Shown: in pieces, positions 16,817-24,087 of the stretch | How the letters are laid out: each line of letters begins with the position of its first letter | How positions within the stretch are numbered: the first letter of the stretch is position 1 | Assembly (NCBI RefSeq): GCF_000725885.1 | Contig: NZ_JODR01000005.1 | Location: 124,001 to 188,000 of the forward strand | Reading direction: 5' to 3' | Source of the DNA: Streptomyces albus subsp. albus | GTDB taxonomy: Bacteria > Actinomycetota > Actinomycetes > Streptomycetales > Streptomycetaceae | Length of the DNA: 64,000 bases | Notes under the pieces: model-generated | Told to the model about the DNA's origin: nothing | The model's database searches: none | What the model saw: the letters and a program-made list of their open reading frames with translations, nothing else | Made by a program: the position numbers and the translations under genes

Positions 16817-17620
16817 ATGTGGTCACCGGTCGACTGGCCGGGCTTCGGTGACATCGCCCTCGCGGCGCTGCTGTTCCTGTGCGTGACGGCGTTCGTGGCC
16901 GGTGCCGTGGACGCCATCGTCGGCGGTGGCGGTCTGCTGCAACTGCCCGCCATGCTCCTGGTCAACCCCGGCGGCGCGGTCGTGTACTCGCTGGCCACCA
17001 GCAAACTGGTCGGCCTCGTGGGGACTTCGGCCGCGGCCGTCACCTTCGCCCGCCGGACACCGCTCGACTGGCGGGCCGTCGGACAGATGGCCGCCACGAC
17101 GTTCCCCGCCTCGGTCGCCGGAGCGGCCGTCGCCTCCGCGCTCCCCGCCTCCGCCCTCAACGTCGTCGTCCTGTGCGCCCTGGTCGTCGTCGGCCTCTAC
17201 ACGTGGCGCAAGCCGGAGTTCGGCGTCGAGGAGGACCGGCGCTTCACCGGGCGCGGCGAACTGCTCGCCATGGCGGCGGGCGGCGCGGCGATCGGCTTCT
17301 GGGACGGTCTGGGCCCGCCGGGTACCGGATCCTTCCTGGTGTTCCTCCTCGTCGGGGTCGTCGGCTACGCCTTCCTGCGGGCGTCCGCCGTGGCCAAGGT
17401 GGTCAACATCGCCGCCAATCTCGGCGCGCTGGTGTTCTTCGTCTCCGCGGGCAAGGTGCTGTGGGGGCTCGGCGCGGTCATGGCCGTCTGCAATCTGGCC
17501 GGCGGCATTCTGGGGGCCTCGGTGGCCATGAGGCGCGGCTCCGCCTTCGTCCGCAAGGTGTTCCTCGCCGTGGTGTCCGGGCTGATCGTCAGCGTGGTCT
17601 GGAAACTCTCCGTGGCCTGA
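16817..17620 (+). CDS. TauE/SafE family permease
   Basis: 267 residues, about eight hydrophobic helices. The first repeat begins FVAGAVDAIVGGGGLLQLPAMLL and the second GAAIGFWDGLGPPGTGSFLVFLLV, the paired glycine-rich motifs of the TSUP/TauE family, which exports sulfite, sulfoacetate or other organic anions. GGTGAGGGCGG precedes the ATG. Substrate unknown; co-transcription with a PLP aldolase hints at a small organic acid. Confidence 0.88.
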   Translation: MWSPVDWPGFGDIALAALLFLCVTAFVAGAVDAIVGGGGLLQLPAMLLVNPGGAVVYSLATSKLVGLVGTSAAAVTFARRTPLDWRAVGQMAATTFPASVAGAAVASALPASALNVVVLCALVVVGLYTWRKPEFGVEEDRRFTGRGELLAMAAGGAAIGFWDGLGPPGTGSFLVFLLVGVVGYAFLRASAVAKVVNIAANLGALVFFVSAGKVLWGLGAVMAVCNLAGGILGASVAMRRGSAFVRKVFLAVVSGLIVSVVWKLSVA

Positions 17621-17684
17621 CCCCCGCCCGGCCCCCGTGGCCTGACGCCCGTCCGCGGCCCGGCCCTTGTCGCCGGCTGTCCCT

Positions 17685-17721
17685 GTCCGCCGGTGCGGCG
17701 CCGTGCACCGCACCGGCGGAC
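17685..17721. terminator. strong terminator hairpin
   Basis: Perfect 14-bp arms (GTCCGCCGGTGCGG at 17685-17698 and its complement at 17708-17721) and a 9-nt loop, between the convergent permease and SnoaL-like genes. Confidence 0.85.
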
Positions 17722-17819
17722 GAGGGTTTCCCCGGGCCCGCCGTCTTCCTTCCCGGGCCTTCGGCCCCCCGTGTGGCCGATGGCTCCGCCCCCGCGGCCT
17801 CACCCGGCGCGCCGCGGTC

Positions 17820-18269
17820 TCACCGCTCGGCGGCCGGGATCAGGCCGGGGGCGACCTTGTAGGAGAGGGATTCCATCAGCGGCTTGCGCTTGGTGTTCTG
17901 GAAGGCGGCAATCCGCCACTGCCCGCCGCTCTCCCGGACGAGGGTGTAGGTCTGCACCTTGCTGAGCTTGTCCGGGCGCTTGCCCTTGTAACTGTCACCG
18001 CGGCCGTTCACGACGGCCACGTCCGGACCGTAGAAACGGATGTCGAGGACCTCGTCCGCGAGCCGCGTGCCCTTCAGCATCTTCTCGAACAGCGTCCGGT
18101 GGCTCTCGACGATGTCGCGGCGCCCGCTGTAGACGGTCCCGACGAACGTGACGCAGGTGGCGTCCTCGGTGAACAGGTCTCCGTACGCCTGGGCGTCGTG
18201 GCGGGCCCAGGCATCGGTCAGCTCGCGCAGGACAGCGGTGACGGCCGCGGTGTCGTGGTCGGTCGGCAT
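17820..18269 (-). CDS. SnoaL-like / SgcJ-EcaC family protein
   Basis: 149 residues with the NTF2-like cone fold: AVTAVLRELTDAWARHDAQAYGDLFTEDATCVTFVG, then GRRDIVESHRTLFEKMLKG and WRIAAFQNTK at the C-terminal strand. Family members include polyketide cyclases, ketosteroid isomerases and many proteins of unknown role, some tied to antibiotic tailoring. Start ATG with GAGGAG upstream. It is divergent from a MarR gene with a palindrome between them, so MarR probably controls it. Confidence 0.85.
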   Translation of the reverse strand: MPTDHDTAAVTAVLRELTDAWARHDAQAYGDLFTEDATCVTFVGTVYSGRRDIVESHRTLFEKMLKGTRLADEVLDIRFYGPDVAVVNGRGDSYKGKRPDKLSKVQTYTLVRESGGQWRIAAFQNTKRKPLMESLSYKVAPGLIPAAER

Positions 18270-18318
18270 GGCGGGCTCCTCGCTCGCTAGAATGCGGGAA
18301 GAATCTGTCTCGACGCAG

Positions 18319-18338
18319 TATCTGCATGCGTGCAGTTA
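18319..18338. promoter_or_regulatory. probable MarR operator
   Basis: 20-bp palindrome with 8 of 10 pairs matching, centred on CTGCATGCGTGCAG at 18322-18335. It lies in the 93-bp gap between the divergent SnoaL-like and MarR genes, the classic layout for MarR control of a neighbour. Confidence 0.65.
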
Positions 18339-18362
18339 ATAAGTTACGAGGTGACCCCGGAG

Positions 18363-18863
18363 ATGGCAAACCCCGCAGGCAGCGACGACGAGCACGTGGT
18401 CTTCCGCCAGTATCTGGACGCGGTGGGGCTTCAGGGCATGGCGAGCGCGGAGGCCGCCGGGCTGCACGCCTCGGAGTGGTACGCGCTCAGCCTGATCTCC
18501 TTCGAGGGCCGCCTCACCTCGGGCGAGCTGTCCGCCAGGACCGGCCTCACCACGGGTGCCACCACCCGCCTCATCGACCGTCTCGAACGCGCCGGCTACG
18601 CGCGCCGCACGGCCGATCCCGCGGACCGGCGGCGCGTGATCGTGGAACCCGTCCCCGACGCGCTCGGCCGTATCGAGGAGACCGTGGAGCCGGCCCGCCG
18701 CCACATCGCCGAGGTGCTCGCGCGCTACACACCCGAGCAACGGCGCGTGCTCTTCGACTACTTCGCCCACGCCGCGCCGGCGTTCCGGGCCGCCACGGAA
18801 GAGATCCGCAAGGCCGCGTCCGCCCGGCGGGCGAAGCAAGCCAAGGCCGGCCGGGAAGGGTGA
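18363..18863 (+). CDS. MarR family transcriptional regulator
   Basis: 166 residues from ATG 18363. Winged helix: LHASEWYALSLISFEGRLTSGELSARTGLTTGATTRLIDRLERAGYARRTADPADRRRV in pieces, with the DPADRRR wing typical of MarR. Helices at both ends should form the dimer. MarR proteins usually repress a divergent gene and release DNA on binding a phenolic or other small ligand; the target here is likely the SnoaL-like gene. Confidence 0.9.
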   Translation: MANPAGSDDEHVVFRQYLDAVGLQGMASAEAAGLHASEWYALSLISFEGRLTSGELSARTGLTTGATTRLIDRLERAGYARRTADPADRRRVIVEPVPDALGRIEETVEPARRHIAEVLARYTPEQRRVLFDYFAHAAPAFRAATEEIRKAASARRAKQAKAGREG

Positions 18864-18968
18864 GCGCCGGCCGGCCGGCGGTTAGGTAACGCCCGCGCAT
18901 AGCCGGGGCGGGCCACCAGCCCGGCGAGCGGGTCCGCCTGGCGGGCAAGTGGGGCCTGCCGCCCCGCC

Positions 18969-19580
18969 CTAGCGGGTCCCGGCCGGGCCGCAAGGCCGGT
19001 AGCGCAGCAGACGTTGCCCGAGCGGAACGCGGTCACCGCCCCCGCCGCCAGGTCGAGGCGGTCCTTCAGACCGGCGAAGAGACTCCGGCCGCCGCGCTCA
19101 GCACCACGGGGTGCAGCAGGGTGCGCAGCTCGTCCATCAGTCCCTGCTCCAGCAGGGTCACGGTGAGGGAGGAACTGCCGAAGACCGCGATGTCACCCTC
19201 GGTAGCGGCCCGCAGCCGGGCCATGTCGGCCGCCAGATCGCTGCCGTCGGTGACGCGGGCGCCCTCCCAGGGGGTGACCCGGCCGCTCCCTGTCACCACT
19301 GTCCTGGGCACCGCGTTCATGAAGGCCGTGGCCTCGGGCAGCCGTTCGGTGGGCGGTTTCGAGTGAGGGCCACGCCTCGGCGAAGTGTTCGTGGGTGCGC
19401 CGGCCCAGCAGCAGTGCACCCACCTCGCGGGTCTGCCGCAGGTTCCAGTCGAAGAACTCCTCGTCGTGGAGCCCCCCAGTCCAACTCCCCGCGCGGGCCT
19501 TCGTGACAGCCGCCGAGGGAGCAGAACAGGAACGCGAACACCTGCTGCGGGCCGCGCGGCGGGACCGGACCGTGGTCCAT
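18969..19580 (-). pseudogene. decayed RibD-C / dihydrofolate-reductase-like gene
   Basis: The original start is still visible (ATG 19580 after GGAAGGAG), but homology hops between frames: QQVFAFLFCSLGGCHEGP, then LHDEEFFDWNLRQTREVGAL through EHFAEAWPS in a second frame, then RLPEATAFMNAVPRTVVTGS to DIAVFGSSSLTVTLLEQGL in a third. Further changes of frame are needed for SLFAGLKDRLDL and FRSGNV, and for RYRPCGPAG up to the TAG at 18969. These pieces in order match a complete DHFR-like protein of the RibD C-terminal family of about 190 residues. At least four frameshifts rule out a single sequencing slip; the gene is inactive. Confidence 0.85.
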
Positions 19581-19720
19581 CTCGTCTCCTTCCAGCGATC
19601 AAGACGAATGATCAAGACCCCGGAAGGACCGGCCCACGGCCCGGAACTCATCGGCGGTGCCCCGCCACGCGCATGTGAGCCCGGCCACTTGCCCCGCCGC
19701 CGGGTGACCGCCGCCCGGGC

Positions 19721-20272
19721 TCAGCCGAGCATGTCGGCGACGAGCCGGCGGGCGTACGCGGGGGAGAGCCCCTGGGGGCGGAAGAGGATGCGGTACATGA
19801 TGGGCGCGACGACGTGGTCCAGGACGGTCTCGGTGTCCGGGGCGTCCTCGCCGCGCTCGGCGGCGCGGATGCGGATGGTCTCGACCTGTTCCGCGGCGTA
19901 CGTCGAGCACTGGCCCGCGTTGTTGCCGTCGGGGTCACCGAGGAGGGCGTCGCGGATGTAGGCGCGGCCGGAGGGTGAGGACATCTCGTCCAGGAACTGC
20001 TCCGCCCAGGCGGCCATGTCGGAGGCGAGATCGCCGTGGTCCTCCGGTTCGGTGTCCGGGCGCAGCCGTTCGACGGCGACGTCCGACAGCAGGACCTGGA
20101 GGTCTCCCCAGCGGCGGTAGACCGTGGAGGGGGTGACGCCCGCACGCTGGGCGATCAGCGGCACGGTCAGCGCGTCCCGGCCCACCTCCGCGGCGAGTTC
20201 CTTGACGGCGGTGTGCACGGCTTCCTGGACCCGGGCGCTGCGCCCGCCGGGGCGCACCATCTGCCTGCTCAT
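19721..20272 (-). CDS. TetR family transcriptional regulator
   Basis: 183 residues. The N-terminal helix-turn-helix is VPLIAQRAGVTPSTVYRRWGDLQVLLSDVA at about 38-67; the remaining ligand and dimer domain is typical of the TetR_C branch (DHVVAPIMYRILFRPQGLSP). Directly upstream of its ATG (20282-20304) is a degenerate copy of the palindrome found twice between the AtzG-like gene and the metallo-hydrolase gene 1.8 kb away. That is good evidence it represses itself and both divergent units. Confidence 0.9.
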   Translation of the reverse strand: MSRQMVRPGGRSARVQEAVHTAVKELAAEVGRDALTVPLIAQRAGVTPSTVYRRWGDLQVLLSDVAVERLRPDTEPEDHGDLASDMAAWAEQFLDEMSSPSGRAYIRDALLGDPDGNNAGQCSTYAAEQVETIRIRAAERGEDAPDTETVLDHVVAPIMYRILFRPQGLSPAYARRLVADMLG

Positions 20273-20281
20273 GCTCCCACC

Positions 20282-20304
20282 TTAAAGCGAATTTCTTGCG
20301 TCTG
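20282..20304. promoter_or_regulatory. TetR operator, degenerate third copy
   Basis: 23-bp palindrome with half-sites TTAAAGCGAA and TTGCGTCT, ten bases upstream of the tetR ATG. It agrees at about 15 of 23 positions with the paired sites at 22062 and 22110. Confidence 0.6.
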
Positions 20305-20369
20305 TGCAGGCGCGGGCCCCTGGGACGGGTGCCGCCGAGTCGCACGGCAGGCCGGGACCGTACGGCACG

Positions 20370-20409
20370 CGGGCGGGGACGGGACCGCGGTGGGTCCCGT
20401 CCCCGCCCG
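20370..20409. terminator. terminator of the amidase operon
   Basis: Perfect 17-bp GC arms (20370-20386 with 20393-20409) and a 6-nt loop, just downstream of the amidase stop at 20414 and before tetR. Confidence 0.85.
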
Positions 20410-20413
20410 TGTC

Positions 20414-21805
20414 TCAGGCGGCCGGCGCCAGCGCGCGGGCGGGCCGGGTCTGCTCGTAGGCGTGGCCGACGCGCAGGAGCAGCCGCTCCGCGAGGGGACG
20501 GGCGAGCAGTTGCAGTCCGATGGGCAGGCCCGCCGCGTCGTGGCCGGCCGGGACGGACAGGGCCGGCACGCCGGTGATGTTGGCGGGGGCCGACAGGCGG
20601 ACGTAGGCGTCGGAGACGGCCTCGACCGTGCCGTCGGGCCAGGTGACCGTCTCCTCGTCGGCCTTCACCGCGGTGACCGGGACCGTCGGGGCGGCCACGA
20701 CGTCGACCTCCTCCAGCAGGCGGGCCCACTCCTGCTGCATCAGCGTCCGGGAACGCTGGGCGCGCAGGTAGTCACCGGCGGGCATCAACTCGCCGGCCTC
20801 CAGGAGGATGCGCACGTCGGCCTGGTACAGATCGGGGACCGCGCGCAGCGTCCGTTCGTGGTAGGCGGTCGCCTCCGGCACCATCAGCCCCCACTGGGTG
20901 GCCTGGACGTAGCGGGTCATGGGGATGTCGACCTCGACCGGGTGCGCGCCCAGGGACCGGAGCTGTTCGACGGCCTGCCGTACGGCGGCCTCGACCTCGG
21001 GGTCGACGTGGTCGAAGTAGTAGGTGCGCGGAACGCCGACGCGCAGCCCGGTCAGGTCCGTGCCGTCACCCGGCCGGTAGTCGCCGGCCGGCATGTCGAG
21101 GGAGGCCGGGTCGCGGGGATCGTGCCCGGCCAGCGCGGACAGCACCAGCCCGGCGTCCTCGACGGTGCGGGTGAGCGGGCCGACGTGGTCCAGCGACCAC
21201 GACAGGGACGTCACACCGTGCCGGGGGACGAGTCCGTAGGTGGGCTTGAGACCGACGACGCCGTTGAGCGCTGCCGGGACCCGGATCGAGCCGCCGGTGT
21301 CGGTGCCCAGCGCGAAGGTGGCGGCACCCGCGGCGACGGCGACCGCGGACCCGCCGCTGGAGCCCCCGGCGACGCGGTCCGGGTCCCAGGCGTTGTGCGT
21401 CTGCGGCGTGGTCAGCCCGTAGGCGAACTCGTGGGTGTGGGTCTTGCCGAGCAGCACGGCACCGGCCGCGGCCATCCGGGCGGCGACGGTGCTGTCGGCC
21501 GCCGCGACGTGGCCCGCGCGGACCTGGGAGCTCGCCGAAGTGGCCGTGCCCTCGGCGTCGATCATGTCCTTGAGCCCCATGGGGATGCCGTGGAGCGGGC
21601 CCCGGTAGTGGCCGGCTGCGATCTCGTCACCGGCTGTGCGCGCGGCACGGCGCGCCGCGTCGGCGGTGACGGTCACGTACGCCTTCAGGCGCGGCTCGAC
21701 CTGTTCGATACGGGCGAGCACCGAGTCGACCAGTTCGACGGGGGACAGGGTTCGGGTGCGGATCGCTTCCGCCGCGGCGGCGAGAGACAGGTCACTGGGC
21801 TGCAC
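20414..21805 (-). CDS. amidase-signature hydrolase, AtzE-like
   Basis: 463 residues from GTG 21805 with GGAGGGGAG upstream. It has the full amidase-signature triad: Lys79 in HGIPMGLKD, the cis-Ser within AGGSSGGSAVA (149-153) and the nucleophile Ser173 in GTDTGGSIRVP. It resembles the GatA/AtzE branch (indole acetamide hydrolase, 1-carboxybiuret hydrolase). It starts inside the 3' end of a 69-residue ORF that has the size and look of the AtzG/GatC small subunit, which supports an AtzE-type two-subunit enzyme. Cytoplasmic; substrate unknown, possibly a carboxylated urea, biuret or amide. Confidence 0.88.
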   Translation of the reverse strand: MQPSDLSLAAAAEAIRTRTLSPVELVDSVLARIEQVEPRLKAYVTVTADAARRAARTAGDEIAAGHYRGPLHGIPMGLKDMIDAEGTATSASSQVRAGHVAAADSTVAARMAAAGAVLLGKTHTHEFAYGLTTPQTHNAWDPDRVAGGSSGGSAVAVAAGAATFALGTDTGGSIRVPAALNGVVGLKPTYGLVPRHGVTSLSWSLDHVGPLTRTVEDAGLVLSALAGHDPRDPASLDMPAGDYRPGDGTDLTGLRVGVPRTYYFDHVDPEVEAAVRQAVEQLRSLGAHPVEVDIPMTRYVQATQWGLMVPEATAYHERTLRAVPDLYQADVRILLEAGELMPAGDYLRAQRSRTLMQQEWARLLEEVDVVAAPTVPVTAVKADEETVTWPDGTVEAVSDAYVRLSAPANITGVPALSVPAGHDAAGLPIGLQLLARPLAERLLLRVGHAYEQTRPARALAPAA

Positions 21806-22001
21806 TGCGGTGCTCCCCTCCGGGGTGGTAGGCGGTGGCGGGCGGGGTGTCGCCGAAGTCCAGTTCCCGCAGGACTGCGACCACGGAGTGGATGTGGTGG
21901 GCGGTGGCCGCGACCGCGGCATGGCGCTCGGCCGGCAGGAGAAGACCGGCCCGGGCCGCCCAGCGGGCGGCTTCCGGGGCCGGGAGTACGTCGGCGGACA
22001 T
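21792..22001 (-). CDS. AtzG/GatC-like small amidase subunit (DUF4089-like)
   Basis: 69 residues. After a short start (MSADVLPAPEAARWAAR) it has LLLPAERHAAVAATAHHIHS followed by VVAVLRELDFGDTPPATAY, the helical-hairpin plus tail pattern of AtzG and GatC subunits, which wrap around an amidase. The next gene, the amidase, starts 14 bases before this stop, as in atzG-atzE. AGAAAG lies upstream of the ATG. It is easily missed because of its length. The two palindromes lie 61-131 bases upstream. Confidence 0.75.
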   Translation of the reverse strand: MSADVLPAPEAARWAARAGLLLPAERHAAVAATAHHIHSVVAVLRELDFGDTPPATAYHPGGEHRSAAQ

Positions 22002-22061
22002 GGATGTCGGCTTTCTGTCTGTGGTGGAGGGAGGCAGCGGGTCGGGTGACACCGCGAGGCG

Positions 22062-22084
22062 TAAACGCAATCTGTTTGCGTTAA
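22062..22084. promoter_or_regulatory. TetR operator, copy 1
   Basis: 23-bp palindrome with half-sites TAAACGCAA and TTTGCGTTAA. Read on the minus strand it differs from copy 2 at one base only. It lies on the amidase side of the divergent promoter. Confidence 0.8.
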
Positions 22085-22109
22085 GACCACCGTAGGGCCT
22101 AGTGTGCAC

Positions 22110-22132
22110 TTAACGCAAACGGATTGCGTTTA
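22110..22132. promoter_or_regulatory. TetR operator, copy 2
   Basis: 23-bp palindrome with half-sites TTAACGCAA and TTGCGTTTA, 48 bp centre-to-centre from copy 1 and in opposite orientation, on the hydrolase side of the divergent promoter. Confidence 0.8.
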
Positions 22133-22290
22133 GCGGGGTGGCGCCCCGACCGGACGCACTTCCGCGGGGGCGGCGGCCTCATCCGCCGCCCCCCCGGCAG
22201 CGCACCCCGCCCGCACCAGTCGCGTACGACCACCTGCCGAGGCACACGGCACCGCACGAAACCGACACCGCACCAAGGAGCCGACCCACC

Positions 22291-23187
22291 ATGAGCGCCA
22301 CGCCGGCCACCATCCCCTCCTGGGCCGTGGGCGACATCACCGTCCACCGCATCGACGAAACCCTCCTGCCGCCCGCCACCGGCCCCTGGCTGCTGCCCGA
22401 CGCCACCCCCGACGTGGTGGCCGGCCAGGACTGGCTGCGCCCCCACTTCGCCGACGACGAGGGCGTCCTGCGCATCGACAGCCACAGCTTCGCCTTCACC
22501 GCCGGCGGGCTGCGCGTCCTGGTCGACACCGGCATCGGCAACGGCAAGACCCGGGCCAATCCCGCCTGGCACAACCTGCGCACCGACTACCTGGAGAGGC
22601 TCACCGCCGCCGGCTTCCCCCCGGAGTCCGTCGATCTGGTCGTCCTCACCCACCTGCACGCCGACCACGTCGGCTGGAACACCCGCGAGGAGAACGGCGT
22701 GTGGGTCCCCACCTTCCCCCGGGCCCGCTACCTCACCTCCCGCACCGAACGGGAGTTCTGGGCCGGGTACGCCATGGAGGACGCGCGCCGGATGATGTTC
22801 GAGGACTCGGTCCTCCCGGTCGAGGAGGCCGGGCTGCTCGACCTGGTCGACGTCCCTGCCGAGGGCACCGAGATCGCTCCCGGTCTGCGCCTGCTGCCCA
22901 CCCCGGGCCACACCCCCGGTCACCTCGCCGTCGAACTGACCAGTGGCGGCGAGACCGCGCTGATCACCGGGGACTGCGTCCACCACCCGGTCCAGTTCGC
23001 CCGGCCGGGGATCGGCGCGTGCGTCGACATCGACCCCGAGCGGTCCGAGGCCACGCGCCGGTCGCTGCTCGGCTCCCTCGCCGGCACGGACACCCTGGTC
23101 CTGGGCACCCACTTCGCGCCGCCCACCGCCGGCCGTGTCGTCGCCGACGGCTCCGCCTACCGGCTGCTGCCCGTCCCCGCGGCCTGA
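22291..23187 (+). CDS. MBL-fold metallo-hydrolase
   Basis: 298 residues, ATG with AAGGAG upstream. The metallo-beta-lactamase fold motifs are complete: HLHADHVGW (HxHxDH), [14 protein letters not shown], the bridging Asp in TGDCVHHP and the last His in LGTHFAPP, so two Zn ions can be bound. The long N-terminal part ([20 protein letters not shown]) fits the AttM/quorum-quenching and lactonase-like branch. No signal peptide. It is divergent from the amidase pair and shares the doubled TetR operator with it. Confidence 0.9.
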   Translation: MSATPATIPSWAVGDITVHRIDETLLPPATGPWLLPDATPDVVAGQDWLRPHFADDEGVLRIDSHSFAFTAGGLRVLVDTGIGNGKTRANPAWHNLRTDYLERLTAAGFPPESVDLVVLTHLHADHVGWNTREENGVWVPTFPRARYLTSRTEREFWAGYAMEDARRMMFEDSVLPVEEAGLLDLVDVPAEGTEIAPGLRLLPTPGHTPGHLAVELTSGGETALITGDCVHHPVQFARPGIGACVDIDPERSEATRRSLLGSLAGTDTLVLGTHFAPPTAGRVVADGSAYRLLPVPAA

Positions 23188-23515
23188 CGGACCGCCTGGA
23201 CGAGCCCGTGGCGCGCCACGCGCTCCGGGCCCGTCCGGGCATCCCCGGACCGTCGTCGCGGCGGAAATTCACGCCATGAGCAGCCGCCCGTTCACCCGCG
23301 GTGGGCGACCTGCGAACATATCGCACTCTGCGGCTCGACCGTGCTACGGTGGGTGGCAGTTGCAGTTGTGGTTCCCGAGGATCTCCGTCGCTCTTCCGTC
23401 ACTCACCGACGAGAGCGCCTTTCAATTCCGGATTCTCCGGTGGGGGAAATCATCGCAGCGACTCCGGGCCCGCAAGGTGCGGACTCCGGACACTGCCCCC
23501 GAGGGAGTTCCTTGT
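23188..23515. other. promoter and long structured leader of the cold-shock gene
   Basis: 328 bp without a gene. The stretch from about 23300 is AT-richer than its surroundings and probably holds the promoter. A small hairpin (CCGCA-3-TGCGG near 23471) lies about 45 bases before the csp start. A long 5' leader is usual for cold-shock mRNAs, but no transcript start can be fixed from sequence. Confidence 0.45.
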
Positions 23516-23719
23516 ATGGCATCTGGCACTGTGAAGTGGTTCAACGCGGAAAAGGGCTTCGGTTTCATCGAGCAGGAAGACGGCGGCGCTGACGTGTTCG
23601 CCCACTACTCGAACATCGCCACCACCGGCTTCCGCGAGCTTCTCGAAGGCCAGAAGGTGAACTTCGACGTCACACGGGGCCCCAAGGGCTTGCAGGCGGA
23701 GAACATCGTTCCCGCCTGA
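23516..23719 (+). CDS. cold-shock protein, CspA family
   Basis: 67 residues, full-length cold-shock domain. RNP1 is KGFGFIEQ and RNP2 is [26 protein letters not shown] and the closing [11 protein letters not shown] are canonical. It binds single-stranded RNA and DNA and melts secondary structure at low temperature. GAGGGAG precedes the ATG. A DEAD-box helicase follows on the same strand, a pairing seen in other Streptomyces and consistent with joint remodelling of cold-stabilised RNA. Confidence 0.95.
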   Translation: MASGTVKWFNAEKGFGFIEQEDGGADVFAHYSNIATTGFRELLEGQKVNFDVTRGPKGLQAENIVPA

Positions 23720-24087
23720 GCGATCCGAGTCGACGCGCACCGCACAGCCCGGACCCGCAGTGGTCCGTGCCCCCGATCCGTTCCCCCGCCGCACGACGGC
23801 GCCCGCCGCTGCGGGCCCGGCGGCGAGCACTCGGCAGCGTCGTCGCCCACCGCACAGCGGCGAGGCGCTGCCGGTATCCCTTCTTTCCCGGCCGGACACG
23901 ATTCCGGCCCGCCGTGGCGAGCTGTTCTCCGCTGCTCGGACTCCGGCGCTTTTCCGACGAGCCGGCTCTCGACCGACCGGCCGGCTCCGCACGTCTGTTT
24001 CTCCGGCTCGTTCTTGCGAATCCCCGAGCGGTTTCACCACCGCCGGGACGCATTCCTCGATACGTGCCGCATCGAGGAAGGTTCTGC
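23720..24087 (+). other. 368-bp leader between csp and the helicase gene
   Basis: No credible coding frame. It contains a pyrimidine-rich stretch (about 23930-24020, with several TTTC and TTCT runs) and ends in a perfect hairpin that covers the helicase ribosome-binding site. Likely an untranslated regulatory leader, either read through from csp or with its own promoter. Confidence 0.5.
24053..24079 (+). promoter_or_regulatory. hairpin sequestering the helicase ribosome-binding site
   Basis: TTCCTCGAT, a 9-nt loop, then ATCGAGGAA: perfect 9-bp arms. The right arm contains most of the Shine-Dalgarno GAGGAAGG (24074-24081), seven bases before the ATG. Folding of this stem should block initiation, so translation of the helicase is probably controlled by opening it. 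Confidence 0.65.

Noticed and set aside
20414..22001. Plain GatA/GatC of the tRNA-dependent amidotransferase
   Set aside because: No gatB is present, the pair is under a TetR-type palindrome with an MBL gene, and essential GatCAB genes are not expected in such a regulated accessory unit.
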